The notes under the pieces: generated by a model
Databases searched by the model: none
Told to the model about the DNA's origin: nothing
Seen by the model: only the letters and a program-made list of their open reading frames with translations
Made by a program: the position numbers and the translations under genes
Part shown: in pieces, positions 10,180-18,125 of the stretch
How positions within the stretch are numbered: position 1 is the first letter of the stretch
Layout: each line of letters opens with the position of its first letter
Assembly: GCA_963764305.1 (NCBI GenBank)
Contig: CAVXSD010000001.1
Coordinates: forward strand, 1-64,000
Origin: Bog-473 sp963764305
Lineage (GTDB): Bacteria > Actinomycetota > Acidimicrobiia > Acidimicrobiales > RAAP-2
Direction of reading: 5' to 3'
DNA: 64,000 bases

Positions 10180-11294
10180 ATGAATTTCGCCTTCAGTGAC
10201 GAGCAGGAGGAACTGCGCGCCTCGGTGCGCCGGTTCCTGGCCGAGAAGTCGCCCGAGACCGAGGTGCGCCGCCTGATGGACACCACCGACGGGTACGACC
10301 CGGCCGTGTGGAGCCAGATGGCGGACCAGCTCGGTCTGCAGTCGCTCACCATCCCCGAGGAGTTCGGCGGCTCGGGCTTCACCTATGTGGAGCTGCTCGT
10401 CGTGCTCGAGGAGATGGGCGCCGCCCTGTTGTGCGCGCCGTTCTTCTCGTCGGTGGCGCTGGCCGCCAACGCGCTGCTCACCTCCGGCGACGACGAGGCC
10501 AAGAAGAGTTACCTGCCCGGCATCGCCTCGGGCGAGACGATCGGGACCCTCGCCATCACCGAGGACAACGGGAAGTGGGACTTCAGCGGGATCGAGTGCG
10601 CGGCCCGCCGAAGGGCGACGGCTGGGTCATCGACGGCCACAAGATGTTCGTCATCGACGGGCACGTGGCCAACCTCATCATCGTCGCCGCCCGTACCGGC
10701 GCAGGCGTCTCGCTCTTCGCGGTGCAAGGTGACGCAGCGGGCCTGACGCGCACCCCGCTGCCGACGATGGACCAGACGCGCAAGCAGGCCCGGCTCGAGT
10801 TCGCGGCGGTGCCGGCCGCCCTCATCGGCGCCGACGGCGGCGCGGAGCCCGGCCTGTCCAAGACGCTCGACCTCGCCGCGGTGGCGCTGGCGGCCGAGCA
10901 GGTCGGTGGCGCCCAGCACGTGCTCGATGCATCGGTCGAGTACGCCAAGACCCGGATCCAGTTCGGCCGGCCCATCGGCAGCTTCCAGGCCATCAAGCAC
11001 AAGTGCGCCGACATGCTGCTCGAGGTCGAGTCGGCCAAGTCGGCCGCCTACTACGCCGCCTGGGCCGCAGCCGAGGACTCCGACGAGCTGCCCGTCGTGG
11101 CCAGCCTGGCCAAGTCGTACTGCTCGGAGGCCTACTTCCACTCGGCGGCGGAGAACATCCAGATCCACGGTGGCATCGGCTTCACCTGGGAGCACCCGGC
11201 GCACCTCTACTTCAAGCGGGCCAAGTCCTCGGAACTGCTCCTGGGCGACCCCTCGTACCATCGCGAGCTGCTGGCACAGCGCATCGGCATCTGA
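10180..11294 (+). CDS. acyl-CoA dehydrogenase, one frameshift
   Basis: FAD-dependent acyl-CoA dehydrogenase of the actinobacterial FadE kind. N-terminal helices MNFAFSDEQEELRASVRRFL and LTIPEEFGGSGFTYVELLVV are followed by the middle domain (GTLAITED, DGWVIDGHKMFVIDG) and C-terminal domain (TRIQFGRPIGSFQAIKHKCA, IQIHGGIGFTWEHPAHLYFK). The frame breaks near 10606, where GCCCGCCGAAGG needs one more C to read R-P-K-G-D-G-W. About 371 residues after correction. A purine-rich AGAGGAG 7 bases before ATG 10180 is a good ribosome site. Followed after one base by the alpha/beta hydrolase, so probably co-transcribed. The exact substrate cannot be told. Confidence 0.9.
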
Positions 11295-11295
11295 C

Positions 11296-12045
11296 ATGCC
11301 GGGGCCATTCAGGCTCCGGCCCGGGCCGGTCGGGGAACTGGCCACCTACGCCAGTGCCACCAGCCTGGGCGCGCCGGTGCACGGCCACGTCGTGCTCTGC
11401 CACGACCTGCCGCGGCCCAAGGGCGCGGCGGCCGACGTCGCCCTGACCTATCCGGCCCTGGCCGACCGCCTCACCCGCGAGTCGGGCTGGCGGGTCGTCA
11501 CGGCGTCGCTGCGCGGCGCCGGCGAGTCGGCCGGCGACTTCTCCGCGCTGGGCTGGCTGGACGACCTGGCCTTCCTGGCCTCGAGCGAGATCCCCGAGGC
11601 GGCCCCCCGCCTGATGGTGGGCTTCGGGTTCGGCGGCGTGCTGGCGCTGCACCTGGCCGCCGGCGACGAGCGGGTGGCCGGGGTGGCCTGCCTCGGCACC
11701 CCGGGGGACCTCGGCCCGCTGTCCGTGGACCCCGAGCGGTTGCTGGCCCGCTGCCGCCGGACCGGCGTCGTCACGTCGCCCGGGTTCCCGGCATCCGTCG
11801 ACACCTGGGCCAAGGAGCTCTCCGTCCTCCACCCGATGGAGGACGCCGCGCTGCTCAAGGGCCGGCCGCTGCTCGTGGTGCACGGCTCGGACGACGCCGA
11901 CGTCCCGCTGGCCGACGCCCGGGCCCTGGCCGACGCGGCCACCGGGCCCTCGGAGCTGCACACCGTCCTCGGCGCCGGCCACTGGCTCCGGGCCGACCCC
12001 CGGGTCATCGCCATTTTGGTGGGCTGGCTCGAGCGCCGGCACTGA
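11296..12045 (+). CDS. alpha/beta-hydrolase-fold protein lacking the nucleophile serine
   Basis: 249 residues with an alpha/beta-hydrolase layout: GHVVLCHDLPRPKG near the oxyanion region, VTASLRGAGESAG, the nucleophile elbow MVGFGFGGVLALHLAAG, the acid PLLVVHGSDDADVP, and the His GAGHWLRADPR. The elbow reads G-F-G-F-G where active enzymes have G-x-S-x-G, so the serine position is Gly (codon GGG). The rest of the triad is kept. This could be a non-catalytic member or a sequence error needing at least one or two base changes. Immediately downstream of the acyl-CoA dehydrogenase. Confidence 0.75.
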   Translation: MPGPFRLRPGPVGELATYASATSLGAPVHGHVVLCHDLPRPKGAAADVALTYPALADRLTRESGWRVVTASLRGAGESAGDFSALGWLDDLAFLASSEIPEAAPRLMVGFGFGGVLALHLAAGDERVAGVACLGTPGDLGPLSVDPERLLARCRRTGVVTSPGFPASVDTWAKELSVLHPMEDAALLKGRPLLVVHGSDDADVPLADARALADAATGPSELHTVLGAGHWLRADPRVIAILVGWLERRH

Positions 12046-12150
12046 GCCGCTCAGCCGGGCTCGCTCGCCCGGCGCAGTTCACCGGGCGCTCGACGTCGAG
12101 CGACGTCGAGCCGCACGATGCGGTCCCGGTGCCGACGTGCGAGGAGGAGG

Positions 12151-12803
12151 TCAGGCCGGAGCGGCTGCACTCCTCAACGCTCGATCGATCGCGGCGCGCA
12201 GCGCCCGTGCCGCGGACCGAGCGTCGGGGGCTTGGGTCAAATAGCGCACGACGACGAAATGGCGGACACCGGCACCCGTCAGAGCACCGATCTTCTCCGG
12301 GGTCACGCCGCCTGTCACGAAGACCGGAACAGGTGGAGCGTGCGCTGGCCCGAGTGACGTAGCCCAGCCCGGTCCCCGCACGGCCGGGCTTGGTCGGCGT
12401 CGCCTCCACGGGCCCCGCCGAGATGTAGGTGACCTCCTGGTCCGCCGCGCCCTCGAGGTCGGCCGGGCCGTGGGTCGACAGCCCGACGATGGCCTCGGGG
12501 CCCAGGATGCGCCGGGCCAGCGAGACCGGCGCGTCGTCCTGGCCGACGTGGACGCCGTCGGCCCCCACCTCCAGCGCCAGGTCCGGGCGGTCGTTGAGCA
12601 CGAAGGGCACGCCGTGGTCGCGGCACACGGCCGCCGCCAGCCTTGGCCCGGGCCAGCAGCGGCCTGGCCTCGAGCTCCTTGTCGCGCAGCTGGACCACGT
12701 CCACCCCGCCCGCGATGCACTCGCCGAGGAAGGCGGCCAGGTCCGGCCGGTCCGGCGTGCAGAGGTAGAGGCGGCGCTCCGAGAGGTCTGGCCCTCCGCT
12801 CAC
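12151..12803 (-). CDS. thiE: thiamine-phosphate synthase ThiE, frameshifted
   Basis: ThiE joins hydroxymethylpyrimidine diphosphate and thiazole phosphate to thiamine phosphate. From GTG 12803: SERRLYLCTPDRPDLAAFLG, GGVDVVQLRDKELEARPLLA, HGVPFVLNDRPDLALEVGAD (phosphate/Mg site) followed by GVHVGQDDAPVSLARRILG, IVGLSTHGPADL, YISAGPVEATPTKPGRAGTG, PVFVTGGVTPEKIGALTGAG. Two one-base changes near 12640 and 12350 are needed. The GTG overlaps the stop of the HhH-GPD gene (GTGA), so the two are coupled. Length about 217 residues, normal. Confidence 0.9.
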
Positions 12804-13423
12804 GCGCCGCCGTCGGCGCCGGCCTCGGCGCCGGCCTCGGCGTCGGCGCGGGCCTTGGCTTTCATCGCCTTCTTGGTGGCCCTGACCTTGGCCAGGCTCT
12901 CGGGGTCGGTGATGTCGGCCACCGACAGGGAGCTCCCGGGCTTGCCGTAGGGGGTGGTGACCTTCTGCCACCCGTCGGGGCGCACGCCGAGCTGCTTGCC
13001 GAGGAGCGCGGCGAAGATCTTGGCCTTCTGCTCGCCGAACCCCGGCAGGGCGCGCAGCCGGTCGATCAGCTCGGCGCCGCTGCCCACGCCTTTCCAGATG
13101 GCGTCGGCCTTGTTCCCGTACTCGTCGGCCACGACGCGGCAGACGGCCTGTACCCGGCCGGCCATCGACCCGGGGTAGCGGTGCAGGGCCGGCCGCTCCC
13201 GGAACATGGCGGCGAGCTCCTCGGGATCCATGGCGGCGATCGCCGCCGCGTCGAGCGGACCCTTCGTGCCGAGGCGGTGCAGCAGGTCGGCCGGGGAGGA
13301 GAAAGCCTTCTCGATCGGCACCTGCTGGTCGAGCACCATCCCGATCAGCAGGGCCAGGGGGTCGCGGCTCAGGACCGCGTCCGCCTCGTCGACGCCGGTG
13401 ATGTGGAGCGCGATCCGTGTCAT
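12800..13423 (-). CDS. HhH-GPD-type base-excision repair-like protein
   Basis: Actinobacterial HhH-GPD family protein of about 207 residues. I chose ATG 13423 (MTRIALHITGVDEADAVLSR) over longer readings, because the residues before it are Arg/Pro-rich noise. The helix-hairpin-helix is seen in LIDRLRALPGFGEQKAKIFA; LLIGMVLDQQVPIEKAF matches the substrate-recognition start of the fold. The usual catalytic Lys/Asp of the loop is not obvious, so glycosylase activity is unproven. The C-terminal tail is an Ala/Glu-rich repeat (EAGAEAGADGGA). Divergent from the Rrf2 gene. Confidence 0.8.
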   Translation of the reverse strand: MTRIALHITGVDEADAVLSRDPLALLIGMVLDQQVPIEKAFSSPADLLHRLGTKGPLDAAAIAAMDPEELAAMFRERPALHRYPGSMAGRVQAVCRVVADEYGNKADAIWKGVGSGAELIDRLRALPGFGEQKAKIFAALLGKQLGVRPDGWQKVTTPYGKPGSSLSVADITDPESLAKVRATKKAMKAKARADAEAGAEAGADGGA

Positions 13424-13496
13424 GGGGAAGATCTTGGCACGGCGCCCTGCCCGAATCGGAAGTGACCGCGGCGCCCGGCGCGGGCAGACTCTCGCC

Positions 13497-13949
13497 ATGC
13501 ACATCCCGGCCAAGGTCGACTACGGAATCCGGGCCCTCCTCGCACTGGCGGCGGCCGGGACACCGCAGACCGCCGAGTACCTGGCCGGGGAGCAGGGGCT
13601 GCCGCCCCGCTTCCTCGGGGCGATCCTGGCCGACCTCCGCCGGGCCGGCGTGGTGGCCAGCCAGCGGGGCGCCGAGGGCGGCTACCGGCTCGCCCGCCAG
13701 CCCGAGGCCATCACCATCGCCGACGTGATCCGCGCCCTGGACGGCCCGCTGGCCGAGGTGCGGGGCTACCGGCCGGAGGCCACCAGCTACGACGGCGCGG
13801 CCGAGAACCTCCAGCAGGTCTGGGTGGCCGTCCGGGCCAGCCTCCGCTCGGTGCTCGAGAAGATCACGCTGACCGACGTGATCTCGGGCAAGCTCCCCCC
13901 GCATGTCCAGAAGCTCGTCACGGACCCGGATGCCTGGGTCGCCCACTGA
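13497..13949 (+). CDS. Rrf2-family transcriptional regulator without Fe-S cysteines
   Basis: 150 residues. Winged-helix N-terminus MHIPAKVDYGIRALLALAAA, TAEYLAGEQGLPPRFLGAIL (recognition helix) and GVVASQRGAEGGYRLARQPE are diagnostic of Rrf2 proteins. In IscR and NsrR three cysteines follow in the next segment; here that segment (EVRGYRPEATSYDGAAENLQ) has none, so it is not an Fe-S sensor by that mechanism. CAGACT 6 bases before ATG 13497 resembles the leaderless -10 boxes seen elsewhere. It overlaps the next gene by 20 bases and probably regulates the cassette or the divergent repair-thiE pair. Confidence 0.9.
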   Translation: MHIPAKVDYGIRALLALAAAGTPQTAEYLAGEQGLPPRFLGAILADLRRAGVVASQRGAEGGYRLARQPEAITIADVIRALDGPLAEVRGYRPEATSYDGAAENLQQVWVAVRASLRSVLEKITLTDVISGKLPPHVQKLVTDPDAWVAH

Positions 13950-14439
13950 CGGCGAGGGGCTGGCGCCGGTCGCCGTCGCGGCCAGCGACTACCTGTGGTT
14001 CGTCGACCTGGCGTTGGGCGGGATGGCCGCCATCGTCGAGGAGCTCGGGGACGACCTGGCCAACCGGCGTCCCCCGTTCCCCGACAGCAATTCGGCCTAC
14101 GCCATCCTGACCCACTGCCTCGGTGTCCTGGAGTACTGGGGCGGGGCGACAGTGGCCGAGCGCCCCGTCCAGCGCGACCGGGCCGCCGAGTTCACGGCGA
14201 GCGGCGAGGTGGCCGGGCTGCTCCGGCGTACCGACTTCGCCCGCCGGCGCCTGCGCGAGGACATCGTCGGCCTCGATGCCGCCGACCGACCGGCCAACGT
14301 GCGCTGGGACCCCGAGGACCCCGTGCCCTACACCGGGACCAAGGGCGCGGTGCTGCTGCACATCCTGGAGGAACTGTTCCAGCATCTCGGCCAGATGGAG
14401 CTCACCCGCGACGCGCTGGTGGCGGCGCAGCGCCGGTGA
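13930..14439 (+). CDS. DinB-like / mycothiol-dependent transferase-type protein
   Basis: 169-residue helical protein. ATG 13930, in the end of the rrf2 gene, is the preferred start (MPGSPTDGEGLAPVAVAASD). DinB/DUF664-type signals: a first-helix YLWFVDLALGGMAAIVEELG, a His in YAILTHCLGVLEYWGG, and the C-terminal LLHILEELFQHLGQMELTRD, giving the three-His metal site typical of the superfamily. Such proteins use low-molecular-weight thiols such as mycothiol in actinobacteria; the substrate is unknown. Its stop overlaps the next GTG (GTGA). Confidence 0.75.
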   Translation: MPGSPTDGEGLAPVAVAASDYLWFVDLALGGMAAIVEELGDDLANRRPPFPDSNSAYAILTHCLGVLEYWGGATVAERPVQRDRAAEFTASGEVAGLLRRTDFARRRLREDIVGLDAADRPANVRWDPEDPVPYTGTKGAVLLHILEELFQHLGQMELTRDALVAAQRR

Positions 14440-14789
14440 CACCCGAGCGCGCCGTCGTGCCGATCGCCTGCAGCCTCGACGGGGCGGCGCTCGGGGAGCG
14501 GGCCGAGGAGTGGCGTGCCTTCGTCGCCGCCTCGGTCACGGCGGTGGAGGCCGGCGCCACGACGGTGCGCCTGGCGCTGCGTGACTCGGACGGCGCCCTC
14601 ACCGCGGCGGCCGCGCTGGCCCAACGCGAGAAGCGGTGCTGTGCCTTCTTCGAGGTGTCCATCGCGCTCGAGGCAGACCGGCGCACGCTGGTCCTGGCCG
14701 TGCCCGACGGCGCCGAGGAGGCGCTCGCCGCGTTCGTCGCCCTGCTGCTCGACTCGCGAGGGCGCGGGAAGAACCGGCCCACGGCATAA
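14436..14789 (+). CDS. small conserved protein with a CC motif
   Basis: 117 residues from GTG 14436, coupled to the DinB-like gene. Sequence: VVPIACSLDGAALGERAEEW, VRLALRDSDGALTAAAALAQ, REKRCCAFFEVSIALEADRR, LVLAVPDGAEEALAAFVALL. The R-E-x-x-C-C-x-F-F pattern occurs in small actinobacterial proteins and as a C-terminal module of MerR-type metal regulators; the two adjacent Cys could bind metal. No firm function. With the Rrf2 and DinB genes it makes a tight three-gene cassette. Confidence 0.65.
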   Translation: MTPERAVVPIACSLDGAALGERAEEWRAFVAASVTAVEAGATTVRLALRDSDGALTAAAALAQREKRCCAFFEVSIALEADRRTLVLAVPDGAEEALAAFVALLLDSRGRGKNRPTA

Positions 14790-14883
14790 GACGGGCTCGC
14801 CGAACGGCGCGGCATCGTGGTTCGTCGCTTAGGCTCGCGGCCGGCACCGGCGGTTCGGATCGTCGTGCACATGCCGCAACCGC

Positions 14884-15977
14884 CTAGTGTCCTGACTCGG
14901 AGATTCGCGCGCAATATCCAGCTAGCGCAGTCAGGATCTCGTCGGCGCTCTTGTGCCAAATGAACGGGCGCGGGTTCTCGTTCCAAGTGTCGATCCAGTC
15001 GGTGATCGATGCTTCGAGTTCCTTGGTCGAGCGGTGCGTGCCTCGGCGCAACCACTTGGTGGTGAGCTCGGCAAACCAGCGCTCCACCACGTTCATCCAT
15101 GAGCTGTAGGTAGGCGTGAAGTGCAAGGTGAAGCGGGGATGACGGATCAGCCAGCGGTGGATCTCAGGGGTTTTGTGGGTCGAGACGTTGTCGACGATCA
15201 AGTGCACGTCGAGGTCTTGGGGGACGCTGCGGTTGATGAGGTTCAAGAACTTCTTGAACTCGATGGCTCGGTGGCGTTCGGTCATGTCCGCGATGACTTT
15301 CCCCGAAGCCATGTCGAGCGCGGCATAGAGGTTGGTGGTGCCGCCGCGGACGTAGTCGTGCGTGGCCCGCTCGGGGAGCCCGGGACGCAGCGGCAGGATC
15401 GGTGCGGTGCGGTCGAGGGCTTGAACCTGGGTCTTCTCGTCCACGCAGAGCACAAGTGCAGCCTCGGGTGGGTTGACGTAGAGGCCCACGATGTCGCGGA
15501 CCTTCTCGACGAAGAGCGGGTCGGGGCTGAGCTTGAAGGTCTCGCTGAGGTGGGGTTTGAGCCCGAAGGCCTGCCAGATCCGGTTCACGCTCGAGCGGCT
15601 GATCCCCGTCGCCTGGGCCATGGAACGGATCGACCAATGCGTGGCGTCGTCGGGCGTCTCTTCGAGGGTCTTGACCACGATCCTCTCGACGTCTTCGTCG
15701 CTCACCGAGCGCGGCACGCCGGGTCGGGGCTCGTCGTGGAGGCCGTCAAGGCGCTGCGCGACGAACCGCCGGCGCCACTTGCCCACCGTGGCACGTGTGA
15801 CATGGAGGCGCTCAGCCACGACCGTGTTGGTCTGACCTTTGCGCACTCGAGCACGATGCGGCATCGCAGCGCCAGTGCTTGCGCGCTCTTCGGCCGTCGC
15901 GCCCAGCGCTCGAGCGTCTCGCGCTCGTCATCGCTGAGCACGAGATCTTCAGTCGGCCTTCCCCGTCTCGCCATCAC
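14884..15977 (-). CDS. IS630 transposase in two overlapping frames
   Basis: The first frame (from ATG 15977/15974) gives MARRGRPTEDLVLSDDERET and ALALRCRIVLECAK; the second continues as KGQTNTVVAERLHVTRATVG (helix-turn-helix), then RRFVAQRLDGLHDEPRPG. The DDE residues are in LVLCVDEKTQVQALDR (Asp), LIVDNVSTHK (Asp) and SSWMNVVERWFAEL (Glu). The junction at about 15838 reads GCGCAAAGGTC, where a -1 slip of tRNA-Lys from AAG to AAA would join the frames, as programmed in some IS families; a sequence error is the alternative. The stop TAG (14884-14886) is formed inside the terminal repeat and target TA. Confidence 0.88.
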
Positions 15978-16065
15978 TGCCTCCCATCGTCGTTGATGAC
16001 GATGAGAACGCGGAAGATGACAGGAAAATTCCTATTTGGACAAGAATCTTTGGGTCAGGACACTA
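14885..16065. mobile_element. IS630-family insertion sequence with 13-bp terminal repeats and TA duplication
   Basis: CTAGTGTCCTGAC at 14884-14896 is exactly repeated inverted at 16054-16066. A TA lies at each outer edge (14885-14886 and 16064-16065), the TA target duplication of IS630/Tc1 elements. The element is about 1.18 kb and holds one transposase in two frames on the minus strand. The unit looks complete and recent. Confidence 0.9.
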
Positions 16066-16066
16066 G

Positions 16067-16413
16067 GGGGCCGAACCCGCCGACAGCGAGTTCCCGCTGC
16101 GGGGCCAGAACCGCCATTCATCATGCATGCGGCGCGGGGCGCCAAGCGTGGTCCGGCGAAGATAATGGCGACTGGCAGTCTTGAGAAATGAACGTGTGGG
16201 CGGCAAGATCACCGGAGAGGGCCCCTCCGAAAGCTGGGGAACCTTGTCGCTGCTCGCCCACTTCGACTTGTGCGGGCGCAATGAGTTCGAGCTCCACTCT
16301 CGCTATTTCCGCTTCCCTTGGAGGAGAATTTCGACCAGCGCGGGTCCAGGTCTGGGTGCTCAGAGTCGCCTCATGGGGCCAAAGCGCACGGTGTTACGGA
16401 CGAACTGGAGTAG
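16067..16413. other. stretch after the IS with no recognised gene
   Basis: Short open frames on + (for example from 16181) give no recognisable protein. Composition is more mixed than in neighbouring genes. It may be remnant DNA left of the IS insertion. Confidence 0.4.
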
Positions 16414-17096
16414 CTACGAGCTGGACGAAGCCCGCTGTACCCAGGCGACATACTGGCCGCCGAGGCGGACACGCCGGAGATGTCGGTCGAGCGAGCAGCC
16501 GATAGCGCCTCCAGCGGGGAGAAGAGGAAGTGGCGGACGCCGGGCTCCACCTCGGCCGCGTCCCTGAGCAACTCGACCGCCTGGTGGGAAGGAAGGAGTA
16601 CGACGTTGTGATCGAGCGCACATGTGTTCACGGCATGACGGGTAAGCGGATTGAGCGGGTTGTGCTCGAAGACCGCCACGACACCTTCGGGCCGGGTCAC
16701 GCGCACCATCTCGCTCACCATCTTGAACCGCTCCGAGACGGGGACGTGGTGCAGCACACAGATGCCGACCACCACATCGAACGATTCGTCGGCGAACGGG
16801 AGCTTCTCCCCGTCGTACCAGCTGAATTCCGCCGTGGGCACCGTGCGCGTGGCGTGAACGAGCATCTCCTCGGAGACGTCGACGCCGTGGAGCTTCCGCA
16901 CTCGCGGGGCGAAATGGCGATCAGTCGTCCCCGTCCCGCAACCGACGTCGAGGAGGGAAAGGCCTTGGAGCGAGCCCAGCCGGGGACGGACGATCTCCTC
17001 GAGGATCTCCACCTTGCGCCGTGCGTAGAAAGCGGCGTCTCTCCCGGTGAAGGAGACCGATCGGTCGACTGTGTCCTCGTAGGTGGTCGCGTACAC
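16414..17096 (-). CDS. class I SAM-dependent methyltransferase, C-terminal frame slip
   Basis: Methyltransf_11-like protein of about 228 residues. Motif I LLDVGCGTGTTDRHFAPRV, acidic loop LHGVDVSEEML, motif II PFADESFDVVVGICVLHHVP and post-motif MVRVTRPEGVVAVFEHNPLN are present. The final part RHLRRVRLGGQYVAW lies in another frame, so I end the gene at 16414 with an indel near 16495. It follows the GT2 glycosyltransferase on the same strand and may modify a lipid-linked sugar or polyprenyl intermediate (inference from context). The start could also lie a few codons before 17096, in frame. Confidence 0.8.
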
Positions 17097-17104
17097 GTCG
17101 AAGT

Positions 17105-17900
17105 CGACGCCGCAGCCCTCCCCCTACGACTGGGGACGAGAACGCGTCGCTTGCGGACAGCGGGATTCGATCAGCCCCTTCGGCTCCGTTCCGTCGGCCG
17201 TCTAGCCAAAGCCGCCAGATCCCCTTCAGGTCGTCGGTCGCCGTCTTGATGATCCGGACCCTGGAGTCGTGGTCCTCGATCCAGCGCACCGGTATCTCGT
17301 TGATCCGCGCGCCACTTCGGTGGGCCAGGGCGAGGAGCTCGGTGTCGAAGAACCACCCGTTGTCCTCTATCTTCGGGATCAAATCGCGGGCCAGGCTGGC
17401 GCGGATCGCCTTGAAGCCACATTGGGCGTCGGCGATGCCATAGTGCAGAAAGGCCACGCGAGCAGGTTGTAGATGCGTGAGATCACATCGCGCTGCAAGG
17501 TTCGGGCGATCTCGGCGCCAGGGGCGAGCCGCGAGCCGATGGAAACATCGCAGCGGCCGCCGACCACGGGGTCGAGTAGCGGCCGCAGCGACTCAAGCCC
17601 GGTGGAGAGATCGACGTCCATATAGGCGACGACCTCGGCCGTGCTGGTGGTCCACGCCCGCTTGAGGGCCCGCCCGCGGCCGCGCTCCTCGAGCCGGATG
17701 ACCCTCGTCCGCGGGTTCACGGCGGCGAAGGCCGTCGCGAGCTCAAACGTCTCGTCCGTGCTGCCGTTGTCGGCCACGGTGATGCACCAGTCGTAAGGGC
17801 ACTGGGTATCGAGGTGGGCGGCCAGCGTGGTCAGGGTGCTCACGAGCGAGCCCTCCTCGTTGAGCACCGGGATGGTGATATCGACGCTCGTGCGTCTCAA
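17105..17900 (-). CDS. family 2 glycosyltransferase (dolichyl-phosphate hexose synthase-like), frameshifted
   Basis: GT-A fold enzyme that loads a sugar onto a polyprenyl phosphate. VDITIPVLNEEGSLVSTLTT, ITVADNGSTDETFELATAFA, RVIRLEERGRGRALKRAW, the metal-binding YMDVDLSTGLESLRPLL (DxD) and DVSIGSRLAPGAEIARTLQR are clear, then in another frame IADAQCGFKAIRASLARDLI, DNGWFFDTELLALAHRSGAR and INEIPVRWIEDHDSRVRI. The break is near 17460, within the membrane-proximal part. The C-terminus overlaps the methyltransferase start, so its exact end is uncertain. Confidence 0.85.
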
Positions 17901-18125
17901 CAGATCCGCCTTCCCACACGGAGAGAGATCTCAGGGGCCGCCCCTATGCGTCCCGCCATTTCCACAACGATCCAATTGGAGCATAGCAACGCGGGAGCGG
18001 AAGCCTCATGGCGACGAACCGGCACCATGCATGCAGTTCGCCCGAGATGGCCCTGTGGTCGGCCGACGCTAAACATAAGAAAACCAGGAAATCGATTTGC
18101 GGGGCACTCTGGGGCGTTGCACATT

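Noticed and set aside
12088..12101. Palindrome GCTCGACGTCGAGC between convergent genes
   Set aside because: No loop and no T-run, and the flanking GACGTCGAG repeat explains it; too weak to call a terminator.
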